A stretch of DNA of 64,000 nucleotides from Lacinutrix algicola (GCF_001418085.1 NZ_LIQH01000034.1:1-64000), one strand, 5' to 3'; counted from the stretch's first letter, positions 44,495-53,214 are shown. The notes: generated by a model from the letters alone, not told the origin. Numbers and translations are program-made.

Positions 44495-45094
44495 GTGAAT
44501 AAAGACACAACTAAACAAGGCAAATTAATTGTATTTTCTGCGCCTTCTGGATCTGGAAAAACAACAATTGTTAGACACTTACTAAAGCAAGAAGCATTAA
44601 ATTTAGCATTTTCTATTTCTGCTACTTCTCGCGAAAAACGAGGCACAGAGGTTCATGCAGAAGATTACTACTTCTTATCTGCAAACGATTTTAAACAACA
44701 TATTAAAGACGACGATTTTCTAGAATGGGAAGAAGTCTATAGAGATAACTTTTATGGTACTTTAAAAACAGAAGTTGAACGTCTATGGGCTTTAGGTAAA
44801 AATGTTATTTTCGATATTGATGTTTCTGGTGGTCTACGTATTAAACGTAAGTTTCCAGAACAAACTTTAGCCGTCTTTGTAAAACCGCCAAGTATAGACG
44901 AGTTAAAAATTAGGCTTAAAAAAAGAAAAACAGAAAGCGACGATAAAATAAATATGCGTGTAGCGAAAGCTAGTGCAGAACTTGCTACTGCTCCACTTTT
45001 TGATGTTATTATTGAAAACGACCATTTAGAAAAAGCATTACAAGATGCAGAAAACCTTGTTGGGCATTTTTTAACAACTGAAAATAAAAAATAA
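44495..45094 (+). CDS. gmk: Guanylate kinase
   Basis: A 199-residue guanylate kinase converting GMP to GDP. The P-loop is FSAPSGSGKTTI, with the GMP-binding SATSREKRGTEVHAEDYYFL and the conserved NFYGT and FDIDVSGGLRIK. The start is GTG at 44495; no ATG fits. It is 78 bases downstream of yicC and 117 bases upstream of nadD. Confidence 0.96.
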   Translation: MNKDTTKQGKLIVFSAPSGSGKTTIVRHLLKQEALNLAFSISATSREKRGTEVHAEDYYFLSANDFKQHIKDDDFLEWEEVYRDNFYGTLKTEVERLWALGKNVIFDIDVSGGLRIKRKFPEQTLAVFVKPPSIDELKIRLKKRKTESDDKINMRVAKASAELATAPLFDVIIENDHLEKALQDAENLVGHFLTTENKK

Positions 45095-45101
45095 ACTAGT
45101 A

Positions 45102-45193
45102 TCACTTCGAGTGATTTTTAAGCAACGAGAAAATTGTATCAAGAAGTAATTTTAAAAAAACCTCGATAAAAAATCAATTTCACTCAAACTGAT
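45102..45193. repeat. Flavobacterial palindromic intergenic repeat (probable)
   Basis: TATCACTTCGAGTGATTTTT at the left and a related inverted copy ending in TCACTCAAACTGATA at the right bracket AGCAACGAGAAAATTGTATC and AAACCTCGATAAAAAATC. The left arm is itself a perfect ATCACT-TCG-AGTGAT hairpin with a T tail. The phrases resemble a repeat family I recall from Flavobacteriaceae (ACTCGAAGTGA type). Confidence 0.45.
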
Positions 45194-45211
45194 AAATAAT
45201 ATTAAATTGAA

Positions 45212-45790
45212 ATGAATATAGGTCTCTATTTTGGCTCTTTTAATCCAATCCATATTGGGCATTTAATTATTGCAAATCAATTAGTAGAGAATAGCGATTT
45301 AGACCAAATTTGGTTTGTAGTTACACCACATAATCCTTTTAAAAAGAAGAGTTCTTTATTAGATAATTTTCAACGTTTGGAAATGGTACATCTTGCTACT
45401 AAAGATTATGATAAGCTAAAAGAAAGTAATATTGAGTTTAATTTACCACAACCAAACTACACTATAAATACACTTACCTATTTACAAGAAAAACATCCAA
45501 ACTATCAGTTTTCTTTAATTATGGGAGAAGATAATTTAAAGAGTTTCCATAAATGGAAAAACTACGAGATTATTTTAGAGAACCATAATATTTATGTGTA
45601 TCCAAGAATTTCTAAAGGTGCTGTAGACACTCAGTTTACTGGACATGAAAAAATTCATAAAGTGGATGCTCCTATCATGGAAATTTCTTCAACCTTAATT
45701 AGAAATGCTATTAAAGAAGGTAAAAACATTAAGCCACTATTACCAAAAAACGTTTGGGAGTATTTAGACTTAATGAATTTTTATAGATAG
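45212..45790 (+). CDS. nadD: Nicotinate-nucleotide adenylyltransferase
   Basis: A 192-residue nucleotidyltransferase making nicotinate adenine dinucleotide in NAD synthesis. The nucleotide-binding motif GLYFGSFNPIHIGHLIIAN carries the GxFxPxHxGH signature, and the C-terminal ISSTLIRNAIKEGK carries the ISSTxIR motif. Length is usual. It is the third gene of the yicC-gmk-nadD cluster, with a long non-coding region downstream. Confidence 0.96.
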   Translation: MNIGLYFGSFNPIHIGHLIIANQLVENSDLDQIWFVVTPHNPFKKKSSLLDNFQRLEMVHLATKDYDKLKESNIEFNLPQPNYTINTLTYLQEKHPNYQFSLIMGEDNLKSFHKWKNYEIILENHNIYVYPRISKGAVDTQFTGHEKIHKVDAPIMEISSTLIRNAIKEGKNIKPLLPKNVWEYLDLMNFYR

Positions 45791-45959
45791 CAGTTACTCT
45801 TATTACAGTTTGTAATTATACTAAAATCTGTTTTTCTAAGAAAAAACGGTTTCAAAACTCGAAATAAATTCTTACAAACAGAAAAAATTACGGTTTTTAC
45901 CGTAATACAAATAGACTAAAAAGCTGTTTTTTCGATGAAATACACGAAATCATTAAAAA

Positions 45960-45967
45960 TAATTTTG
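45960..45967 (+). promoter_or_regulatory. Putative -7 element for the candidate ncRNA
   Basis: TAATTTTG matches TAnnTTTG inside the 506-base gap after nadD. The -33 region (around 45935, GTTTTTTCG) is not consensus. Confidence 0.4.
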
Positions 45968-45973
45968 TGAACA

Positions 45974-46182
45974 CTCTTTCTTTATTCTAATTTTGAATTA
46001 GAATTAGACTTAACATCTACTCTTTTATCCCTTTTTTAGATGTTCAATAAAAAAATAACACACTTTAATAATTAGAAATTTCTAATCTATTTAAAGTATA
46101 GCCATAGCAAATAATTTTTAGGTATTATTTGTTATTTTGATTAATAGCGTAAAAAGCCAACTCTCTCGAGTTGGCTTTTTTA
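45974..46182 (+). ncRNA. Candidate structured non-coding RNA
   Basis: About 205 bases without a convincing open frame but with consecutive stem-loops: TTCTAATT/AATTAGAA (45985-46003), AACATCTA/TAGATGTT (46012-46044), ACTTTAA/TTAAAGT enclosing the perfect palindrome ATTAGAAATTTCTAAT (46062-46097), AGCAAATAAT/ATTATTTGTT (46106-46133), and a 13-bp terminator (46151-46180). A -7-like box lies just upstream. The alternative is a long structured 3' UTR of nadD. AT-richness makes small dyads likelier by chance, but five in a row ending in a terminator is unusual. Confidence 0.45.
46151..46182 (+). terminator. Strong intrinsic terminator
   Basis: AAAAAGCCAACTC (46151-46163) and GAGTTGGCTTTTT (46168-46180) form a perfect 13-bp stem with loop TCTC, followed by T. 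Confidence 0.88.
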
Positions 46183-46211
46183 TTAAATATATTAAATCTA
46201 AATATGTTGCT

Positions 46212-46244
46212 TAAAAAAACCAAAGAAGATAGCCTCTCTGGTTT
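46212..46244 (-). terminator. Terminator of the LysM/BON gene
   Basis: On the minus strand AACCAGAGAGG pairs with CTTCTTTGGTT (two G-T pairs), followed by seven T. It lies about 50 bases after the stop at 46297. Confidence 0.6.
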
Positions 46245-46296
46245 AATTAATTTTATAAAATATCTCAATCCGTTTTAAGAACTGTTTGTTTTATAT

Positions 46297-46782
46297 TTAG
46301 TCTAAAACTGGAATACGTAATACTTGTCCTGGATAAATTTTATCTGGGTGCTCTAACATTGGCTCATTAGCTTCAAAAATCACAGGATACTTCATAGCAT
46401 TACCATAAAATTTCTTAGCAATCTTACCTAAAGTATCTCCACTAACAACTGTATGAAACTGTGCTTCTGGCTCTACGTGCTCTACAGTCATTTTATCATC
46501 TACAGTAGCAATACCATTACTATTACCAACTACTAATATCGCTTTTTCACGAGTAGCTTGATCATAAGCTAATCCAGATATAGTTGCAGCATCATCATCA
46601 ATATGAACACTTAGCCCTTCTACCTTTAAATCTAAATCTCTAATTGTTTCTTCTAATTTTCTTGCAGCAGCCTCTTCTACTTTTATTTCTGCAGCTACAG
46701 CTTCAGCAGCTTCTTCAGCATCAGTTTTTCCTATACCAAATACTTTAGCTCCTGCGTTTTTAATGAATGAAAATAATCCCAT
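46297..46782 (-). CDS. kbp: BON-LysM protein, Kbp (YgaU)-like
   Basis: A 161-residue protein closely patterned on E. coli Kbp/YgaU. It starts MGLFSFIKNAGAKVFG, has a BON domain (about 50-105, LSVHIDDDAATISGLAYDQATREKAILVVGN) and a C-terminal LysM domain (about 112-160, FHTVVSGDTLGKIAKKFYGNAMKYP...YPGQVLRIP). Kbp binds potassium in E. coli. A 25-residue alanine/glutamate-rich insertion follows the N-terminus. There is no signal peptide, so a cytoplasmic or peripheral location is likely. Confidence 0.88.
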   Translation of the reverse strand: MGLFSFIKNAGAKVFGIGKTDAEEAAEAVAAEIKVEEAAARKLEETIRDLDLKVEGLSVHIDDDAATISGLAYDQATREKAILVVGNSNGIATVDDKMTVEHVEPEAQFHTVVSGDTLGKIAKKFYGNAMKYPVIFEANEPMLEHPDKIYPGQVLRIPVLD

Positions 46783-46896
46783 AATTTGTTTTGTTTTTAA
46801 TTGTTATTGGTTAATTCTACTATTGTAAAGTTGGACAAAATCTAAATCAATCACAACTTACGTATATTAATATAATTATAAAACTCGATATAAAGT

Positions 46897-46934
46897 TAAA
46901 AAAACTGCTTAATGTGTGTTTTTTTAAGCAGTTT
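46897..46934 (-). terminator. Terminator of the lipoprotein gene
   Basis: On the minus strand AAACTGCTTAA and TTAAGCAGTT form a stem closing a loop of about 11 bases, followed by a T-rich run. It lies 22 bases past the stop at 46956. Confidence 0.65.
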
Positions 46935-46955
46935 ATCTTCTTATTTTTCTAGTTA

Positions 46956-47912
46956 TTACAATTGCTTTCGTGTATTCTCTCTACTGTTTTCCTTTTTTAC
47001 ACTATGCTGCTTACGTTTCTTTTGTGCTGAAGTTTTAGACTTATTTAACGTCGTTCCTTCTTTTAAATATTCTATATAACCTCTGCCAGTAAACTCGTAA
47101 ACAGTTCCAGATCCTATGTGATATAATTCAATTCTTTGATCGTTAATAACGCTAAGCTCAAAAATCTCGTTACTAAAATAATCATAATCTAACACTAAAG
47201 ACTTTAAGTACAGATTACCATTTATGTTACCTACGTTATAATCTCCTGTAAAATCCCAATATAAATTGTTTGGATTAGTACCATATTGATCTTGAGAGCT
47301 TCTAAAAGCATCATCATTACCACCTGATAAAAACTGTAAGAAATTTTCATTATCAAACTCATTTAATGCACCATATTGGCTTGTATATGTTTTTTCCCAA
47401 GCTTCGTACTCTTGCATAAAATATTGAATGTTATCATAAAAAACGTAATTATAATCAAAGTTAGAACGTTGGTAACCATTTAAAAAATAAGATGTATCGT
47501 TAAACGGGTTGTATAATTCTATTGTATTGTAATCTACCTGATACACATCAAAACTATCGTAACCATCTATATCATGATCGACATCTAAAATCATATTATA
47601 GGCGTTGTAATAACCAATTGGAACACCATAACCGTTTCCTTGGCTACCAATACCAACTAAATTGTTGTTTGCGTATAACGTTCCATTTCTAAAAGAGATT
47701 GTAAACGCAATTTGTAAAAATGGAGACTGACCATAACCTATAGTTTCATTAACATCCACATACCACAACTCGTAAGAATTTAATAATTGATTTACAGATA
47801 TTGCAGGAGCTGTATTATTTATATAATCGTCTTCTACAAGAACTTCTGTGTAACAAGAGCTTAATAAAGTTGCCATTAAGGCAAATACCGAAAGTAGTTT
47901 TAATGTCTTCAT
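46956..47912 (-). CDS. Hypothetical lipoprotein with basic C-terminal tail
   Basis: A 318-residue lipoprotein: MKTLKLLSVFALMATLLSSCYTE puts the lipidated Cys at residue 20. The mature protein is rich in Tyr, Asn and Asp (YNAYNMILDVDHDIDGYDSFDVYQVDYN), with strand-turn repeats, and ends in a strongly basic tail of about 30 residues (KSKTSAQKKRKQHSVKKENSR). Homologues of this lipoprotein near nadD have, as I recall, been mislabelled as nucleotide adenylyltransferases in databases; no such motif is present. Function unknown. Confidence 0.7.
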   Translation of the reverse strand: MKTLKLLSVFALMATLLSSCYTEVLVEDDYINNTAPAISVNQLLNSYELWYVDVNETIGYGQSPFLQIAFTISFRNGTLYANNNLVGIGSQGNGYGVPIGYYNAYNMILDVDHDIDGYDSFDVYQVDYNTIELYNPFNDTSYFLNGYQRSNFDYNYVFYDNIQYFMQEYEAWEKTYTSQYGALNEFDNENFLQFLSGGNDDAFRSSQDQYGTNPNNLYWDFTGDYNVGNINGNLYLKSLVLDYDYFSNEIFELSVINDQRIELYHIGSGTVYEFTGRGYIEYLKEGTTLNKSKTSAQKKRKQHSVKKENSRENTRKQL

Positions 47913-48013
47913 AATCGTTTCGTTTTATGGATTGATACTAGACTAATTTCAAAAGCTGTGCCAAAAATTTATCTCTATAGTTCTCAGTGTTTTACTAACA
48001 ACTTATAATTGCG

Positions 48014-48021
48014 TAAATTTG
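48014..48021 (+). promoter_or_regulatory. Putative -7 element of gpsA
   Basis: TAAATTTG matches TAnnTTTG, 24 bases before the gpsA ATG. The -33 position is not consensus. Confidence 0.5.
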
Positions 48022-48044
48022 TTTTATAATCGTACTGTTTATTT

Positions 48045-49046
48045 ATGAGTCAACAATTAAAATACGCTGTTTTTGGATCTGGAAGTTGGGCAACTGCAAT
48101 TGTAAAAATGCTTTGCGAAAACTTAGACGAAGTAGGTTGGTATATGCGTAGCGTTTATACTAAAGAACACTTATTAAAAGAACAACACAATCCTGCATAT
48201 TTAAGTTCCGTAGAGTTTCATTTAGAACAATTGAAACTAAGCAACGATATTAACGAAATGGCTAACTATGCCGATGTACTTATTTTTGTAGTACCATCTG
48301 CCTTTATCTATTCAGAATTACAAAAGCTTACCGTAGACATTACCAACAAAACAGTGGTCTCTGCAGTAAAAGGTATTATACCAGAAACCGGAAAATTACT
48401 AGGCGAACATTTTCATGATAATTACAATATCCCTTTCGAAAATATTGGCGTTATCGCAGGACCATGCCATGCCGAAGAGGTTGCCTTAGAGCGTTTATCG
48501 TACCTAACAATATCATGTGCCGACCAAGACAAAGCACAAGCGATTGCAGATATGTTATCGAGCGATTACATAAAAACAAAAATTAGTGACGACGTAATTG
48601 GTACAGAATACGCCGTAATGCTTAAAAACATTTATGCTATTGCAGCAGGTATTGCACACGGCTTAGGCTATGGAGATAATTTCCAAAGTGTTTTAATGAG
48701 TAATGCCATTCGCGAAATGAAGCGTTTTATCAAAAAAATGCACAAAATGAAACGTAACATCAATAACTCGGCTTATTTAGGCGATTTATTAGTTACCGGA
48801 TATTCTACTTTTTCTAGAAACCGCATGTTTGGAAACATGATTGGCAAAGGCTACACCGTAAAATCTGCACAAATGGAAATGAGCATGGTAGCCGAAGGTT
48901 ATTACGCCACAAAAAGTGCACATTTATTAAATCAAAAAAACAAAAAGAAAACACGTTTACCAATAGTAGATGCTGTTTACGATGTGTTATACGAAGGTAA
49001 GGATGCTAAAAAAGTATTTAAAAAATTAACCGATAAATTAGATTAA
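48045..49046 (+). CDS. gpsA: NAD(P)-dependent glycerol-3-phosphate dehydrogenase
   Basis: A 333-residue GpsA, which reduces dihydroxyacetone phosphate to sn-glycerol 3-phosphate for phospholipid synthesis. The Rossmann motif is AVFGSGSWATAIVKML, followed by VVSAVKGI, IAGPCHAEEVALERLSYLTI, the catalytic Lys region GTEYAVMLKNIYAIAAGIAHGLGYGDN and GYSTFSRNRMFG. It ends at a terminator and an interspersed repeat. Confidence 0.95.
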   Translation: MSQQLKYAVFGSGSWATAIVKMLCENLDEVGWYMRSVYTKEHLLKEQHNPAYLSSVEFHLEQLKLSNDINEMANYADVLIFVVPSAFIYSELQKLTVDITNKTVVSAVKGIIPETGKLLGEHFHDNYNIPFENIGVIAGPCHAEEVALERLSYLTISCADQDKAQAIADMLSSDYIKTKISDDVIGTEYAVMLKNIYAIAAGIAHGLGYGDNFQSVLMSNAIREMKRFIKKMHKMKRNINNSAYLGDLLVTGYSTFSRNRMFGNMIGKGYTVKSAQMEMSMVAEGYYATKSAHLLNQKNKKKTRLPIVDAVYDVLYEGKDAKKVFKKLTDKLD

Positions 49047-49050
49047 ATAG

Positions 49051-49079
49051 ATCCCTTTGAAAAAAGGGATTTTTTTATT
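49051..49079 (+). terminator. Terminator of gpsA
   Basis: ATCCCTTT and AAAGGGAT (about 49052-49073) form a hairpin followed by a T run, right after the gpsA stop. Confidence 0.8.
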
Positions 49080-49082
49080 TTT

Positions 49083-49164
49083 GGCGTTACCACAAGGGTC
49101 GGGCTTTACACTATATCTTTTTTATCGTACCTCAAAAAAAGGATGCCGTTTCAATCCCTAACGC
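49083..49164 (+). repeat. Interspersed GGCGTTACCACAAGGGTC repeat, copy A
   Basis: Begins GGCGTTACCACAAGGGTC and ends CCGTTTCAATCCCTAACGC. The same two ends occur in the opposite orientation at 63419-63495. The middle differs and forms its own hairpin (ATCTTTTTT against AAAAAAAGGAT here). It is a dispersed palindromic element of the type known in Flavobacteriaceae intergenic regions. Confidence 0.75.
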
Positions 49165-49246
49165 GAGCGAAACTGTAACAAACATGTTATATCGTTATCC
49201 TTATTAAAAGCTATTATTTAACGCTTACATAAGAAACGTAATTATC

Positions 49247-50728
49247 ATGAAATTTAAAGCAATCCTATTATTACTTATTGTAATCACTTTTAGTTGTAAA
49301 TCTAAAACAGAAAAAAAAGTTGATGCTTTTAAAGAAATCACAAAGCTTGTAGATATTTATGCCAACCAAACCTTAGAGAAAAACAATATTAACTCCTTAG
49401 CGTTTGCTATTTATAAAGACGGAAAAATCTATAAAAATTATTACGGTGAAATCGATAAAGGCGCCAACAATACTCCAGACGATAATACTTTATACGAAAT
49501 AGCATCTATAACCAAAGTATTTGCAGGATCTTTAGCTGCTAAAGCTGTTTTAGAAAACAAGATTACTCTTAACGACGATATTAGAAAATACTTAAAAGGA
49601 AACTATTCTAATTTAGAATTTGAAGGCACACCAATAACCATTAAAAATCTACTTACACACACTATTGGTTTAAAAAATAAAACACCAAAAAGACTTAAAG
49701 AAGTAACAGATAGTGTAAACAACGGTTATTTTGAAAACAAATCATTTACCTACACTATTAACCATTTACTAGAAGAACTTAAAACCGTAACAGTAAATAA
49801 AAAGCCAGGAACCACTTATGCATACAACTCTGTTGGACCAGAACTAGTCGCTTATATTTTAGAACAAGTTTACCAGCAACCTTATTATCTTTTACTGCAA
49901 GATTTTCTAGATGAATTAAACATGAAAAACACCTATTTATTAGGTTCAAATTTTGATGATAGCCGAGTAGCAAATAGCTATAATAATGGCAAATTAGCTC
50001 CTTTGGATAAAAATCCATTACTTGGTGGAGCTGCTGGAATGATTACAACACTTCCAGATTTAATTACATTTATGAAGTTTCAATTAGAAAGTGATAATCC
50101 TATAATTAAAGAGTCTGTAAAAACTCTTTTTGAAGACGATGACGATAATCTTGTTGGTTACCTATGGGAAGGCCTAGGTATTGGAGAAGAAGAAGGTTTT
50201 TATTACTCAAAAACCGGAACATCAAGTGGTGTACAAAGCGGACTTTTATTATGTCCTGACAGTGATTACGGATTAATCTTAATTATGAATAGCAATTCTG
50301 ATGTAGCATTAAATAATTGGCAGAGTTTATTTTACGGTACAGAAAACGAACTGATAAAATATCCTAAATTAAACAGTGTTGCCTTTCTAGAAAAAACATT
50401 ATTGCATAATACCGATAATGGTATTAAAAAAATAAGACAACAAATTAAAGACACCACAAATTATTACACAAATAATGACAATATAAATGCCATAGCATAC
50501 CAACTTCTTAACACTAAAAAAACTGAAGATGCTCTAAAACTATTCAATCTACAATTAGAATTGTTTCCAAATCATTTTAATTCTTACGATAGTTTAGGCG
50601 AATTTTATTTTACTACTGAAGATTACACTAAAGCGTTATTTAACTATAAGAAATCTTTAGAATATAATACGGAAAATGAAAACGCTAAAATATTTATTCA
50701 AAAAATAGAAGCGTTAACAGGCAAGTAA
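49247..50728 (+). CDS. Serine beta-lactamase-like hydrolase with C-terminal TPR
   Basis: A 493-residue lipoprotein (lipobox ITFSC, Cys17). The class C beta-lactamase/PBP-like domain spans about 30-365, with all three active-site motifs: SxxK in YEIASITKVF, YxN in TYAYNSVGPE and KTG in YYSKTGTSSG. Residues about 400-493 carry TPR-like helices (AIAYQLLNTKKTEDALKLFN, DYTKALFNYKKSLEYN). Proteins of this kind are D-aminopeptidases or esterases acting in the envelope; true beta-lactamase activity is not implied. Confidence 0.87.
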   Translation: MKFKAILLLLIVITFSCKSKTEKKVDAFKEITKLVDIYANQTLEKNNINSLAFAIYKDGKIYKNYYGEIDKGANNTPDDNTLYEIASITKVFAGSLAAKAVLENKITLNDDIRKYLKGNYSNLEFEGTPITIKNLLTHTIGLKNKTPKRLKEVTDSVNNGYFENKSFTYTINHLLEELKTVTVNKKPGTTYAYNSVGPELVAYILEQVYQQPYYLLLQDFLDELNMKNTYLLGSNFDDSRVANSYNNGKLAPLDKNPLLGGAAGMITTLPDLITFMKFQLESDNPIIKESVKTLFEDDDDNLVGYLWEGLGIGEEEGFYYSKTGTSSGVQSGLLLCPDSDYGLILIMNSNSDVALNNWQSLFYGTENELIKYPKLNSVAFLEKTLLHNTDNGIKKIRQQIKDTTNYYTNNDNINAIAYQLLNTKKTEDALKLFNLQLELFPNHFNSYDSLGEFYFTTEDYTKALFNYKKSLEYNTENENAKIFIQKIEALTGK

Positions 50729-50781
50729 AGTTATTACAAACCAATTAACACTTCTAAATGTATAAACCATAATTGTTTTAC

Positions 50782-52557
50782 TTACTCAACTACTTTTAAT
50801 GGCTTAGACTGTACCACATCTACCTTTAAAATTTTAGCAAATCTATCGTTTGGGTTATCTAAAATATACCAAGTGTGCTGTGTTGTAGCTTCTAATTTTT
50901 TTCCATCTTTAGATTGTCCTTTCCAATCGAACTCTACCTTCATTTCAAACTCATTTTCCATAATTTGTTTCACTTCAAAATGCTTAGGATAATGCTCGCT
51001 ATTAGATAACTGTGTTGGTGTACCGTTTAACCATGTCTCTAATTCTTTAATAGAAGTAATTTTACTTTGTGTAGAAAAATTCAACACAAAATCATCTGCT
51101 AAAACCTCCTTAAAAGGTGAAACATCTCCATCTAGATTTTCCATAGATGCAATCCAGTAATACATTAAAGACTTTACTCTATTAGTTACATAAGCATCTT
51201 CAAAGTTATCATTAGTTTCTCCTGTCGGCGTTATTTCAATAGACGAAAACTTAGGTAAATAATCCTCACCATTAATCAGTTTCGTGTTGTAATGTATCGT
51301 GTAACTTTTCTTTTCACCATCTGGTCTTATATTTTGATACCTAATATCTGCTTCTAATTTTAATCCATCTTCTATAGTTGTAACATTTACATGCTCTACA
51401 TGGTGTGCATTTTGCCAACCTTTATAAGCCGTCAATCTTTCAGGATAATTCGCTTTTCCTTTCATTTCACCTGCAGCAGATTTCATGTAAATAGCATCGT
51501 CTAAAATATCTAATTGATTGTTTATACGTTTCTCATTCATCTCTCTTTCATATAACTGATACCATCTATGCAATTGTACTTTAGCTAAATGTTGTTCTCT
51601 AGTTGTTGGTGCTGTTGCTTTCATTTGTTTACTTTTATTTTGAATAAAACTGTTAATACTTGTTGCTACAACTTCTGGCACTTCTAATTGTGGCGAATGT
51701 GAAGCATTTTCTATAATTTCGATTTCAGATAATGGTATATCTCTATTGTAACGCTCTGCAACATTAAACTTTACAACAGCATCGTGTTTTCCCCAAAGAA
51801 TTAAAGTTGGTGCTTTTATTTGATTTATGTTATTTTTTAAATCAAAATATTGACCGTTTTTTATTTGAGGAATAATATTATTATTTAAAAAATCGCGACT
51901 CTCATTAATTTGAGAGATGTACATTTTTTTAATAGGACCAGGTAAATCTGGCACTTTATAAAATACGCGAGACAAAACAGCGTTTAAATCGGTTTCATCT
52001 TTTAAAACACTACCAAATCCAGAATACACAACATGATCATCTAACGTTAAACCTGGCGCATTTAAAAGCACTAACGCATTTACTTTTTCGCGATGTGCAA
52101 TAGCATAAGCAGCAGCCACATGTCCTCCCATAGAGTTTCCTGCTAGACTAAAATTTTCGACTTTTAAATTGGTTAAAAACTGATTTAAAAAATCAACTTG
52201 ACCTTTAATACTTAAATCTGAAGTGTTATCTTTTTCATTCTCTCCCGAAGCTAAAAGATCTGGAATAATTAAATAATAATCGTTAGTTAAAAATGCAGCC
52301 GATTGCACAAAGCTATTTTTATCATCACCAAGTCCATGAAGCAATACTAATGTGTCTTTTGCAGTAGTATTATTGTTTGTATAATAATGAGTATTATAAC
52401 TATTAACAGTTATTATTTCATCTGTTAATTTCGCTGCACTTGCATTTTGAGAGTAGGTGAAATCTACAATTTTTTGAGGAAAAAAGAAATATATTATCCC
52501 TATTCCAACTATAAGAAGTGCTAGAATACTACCAATTATTTTTAATATTTTTTTCAT
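50782..52557 (-). CDS. Membrane-anchored alpha/beta hydrolase fused to NTF2-like region
   Basis: A 591-residue protein with an N-terminal membrane anchor (about 5-26) and an alpha/beta-hydrolase domain (about 65-308): oxyanion HGLG at 74-77, nucleophile Ser142 in GNSMGG, acid Asp259 in GKHDAVV and His287 in NASHSPQ. Residues about 315-591 are a second half with two stretches resembling NTF2/SnoaL-like domains (VQLHRWYQLYEREMN onward; YYWIASMENLDGDVSPFKEVLADDFVLNF onward). That fusion is unusual. Substrate unknown. It lies 75 bases downstream of a Crp-family gene. Confidence 0.8.
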   Translation of the reverse strand: MKKILKIIGSILALLIVGIGIIYFFFPQKIVDFTYSQNASAAKLTDEIITVNSYNTHYYTNNNTTAKDTLVLLHGLGDDKNSFVQSAAFLTNDYYLIIPDLLASGENEKDNTSDLSIKGQVDFLNQFLTNLKVENFSLAGNSMGGHVAAAYAIAHREKVNALVLLNAPGLTLDDHVVYSGFGSVLKDETDLNAVLSRVFYKVPDLPGPIKKMYISQINESRDFLNNNIIPQIKNGQYFDLKNNINQIKAPTLILWGKHDAVVKFNVAERYNRDIPLSEIEIIENASHSPQLEVPEVVATSINSFIQNKSKQMKATAPTTREQHLAKVQLHRWYQLYEREMNEKRINNQLDILDDAIYMKSAAGEMKGKANYPERLTAYKGWQNAHHVEHVNVTTIEDGLKLEADIRYQNIRPDGEKKSYTIHYNTKLINGEDYLPKFSSIEITPTGETNDNFEDAYVTNRVKSLMYYWIASMENLDGDVSPFKEVLADDFVLNFSTQSKITSIKELETWLNGTPTQLSNSEHYPKHFEVKQIMENEFEMKVEFDWKGQSKDGKKLEATTQHTWYILDNPNDRFAKILKVDVVQSKPLKVVE

Positions 52558-52632
52558 AATAGTCTTATTAATTATTATGATACAAATATCTAAAGGATAG
52601 CTATGTTATCCGTTGCCAAATGACAACTAATA

Positions 52633-53214
52633 CTATTTATTAGCTATTTGATTACGAATTCTACTTAACGAAAATTTTGTTATTCCTAGAAATGAAGCAA
52701 TATGAGTTTGAGGTACTCTATTTATAATGGATGGATTTTGTTCTAACAAACTTAAATAAGAAGCTTTAGCATCTTGGTTTATTAGCCGGCGCTGAAAATT
52801 AGTTTTTTCCAACAACGTCTTTGAGGTAATTTTTGAAATAATACTATTCCAGTTTTCAATTTGCTCTGCAAACAACTCCCAACCTTTTCTATCTATAATT
52901 AATACAAGACAATCGGTCTCTGCGGCAATAGTTCCAGAACTAAACGTGTATTCGTTAAAGCTAGTAATATTGGTTACAAATTGGTTTTCGGACATAAAAT
53001 ACGATGTAATCTCGTTACCTTGACCATCGTAAAAAAAATATCGAAATACACCTTCGATAATAAAACCAACTTGATTAGCTATTTTTCCAGTATGCAAAAA
53101 CACGTCTCCAGCTTTGTACGCTTTAAACTCGACATTGTCTATTAGACACAGCTTATCTTTACTTGTTAAAGCTCCAAAGGTTTCTAGATATTCTATTAAC
53201 TTATTGTTGTCCAT
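52633..53214 (-). CDS. Crp/Fnr-family transcriptional regulator
   Basis: A 193-residue regulator. The cyclic-nucleotide-binding-like beta roll covers about 20-115 (AYKAGDVFLHTGKIANQVGFIIEGVFRYFF), followed by a dimerisation helix and a helix-turn-helix at about 165-190 (PQTHIASFLGITKFSLSRIRNQI). The FNR cysteine cluster is absent, and cAMP-contact residues do not match Crp. This class often controls a neighbouring gene; the hydrolase 75 bases downstream is the obvious candidate (inference). Confidence 0.88.
   Translation of the reverse strand: MDNNKLIEYLETFGALTSKDKLCLIDNVEFKAYKAGDVFLHTGKIANQVGFIIEGVFRYFFYDGQGNEITSYFMSENQFVTNITSFNEYTFSSGTIAAETDCLVLIIDRKGWELFAEQIENWNSIISKITSKTLLEKTNFQRRLINQDAKASYLSLLEQNPSIINRVPQTHIASFLGITKFSLSRIRNQIANK

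Noticed and set aside
49083-49164. CRISPR or transposon end
   Set aside because: There is no spaced array of repeats, no transposase and no target duplication; it fits a dispersed palindromic element.
52590-52612. GGATA/TATCC dyad before the alpha/beta hydrolase as a Crp-family operator
   Set aside because: Only 5-bp arms in AT-rich DNA; it does not resemble a known Crp/Fnr site.
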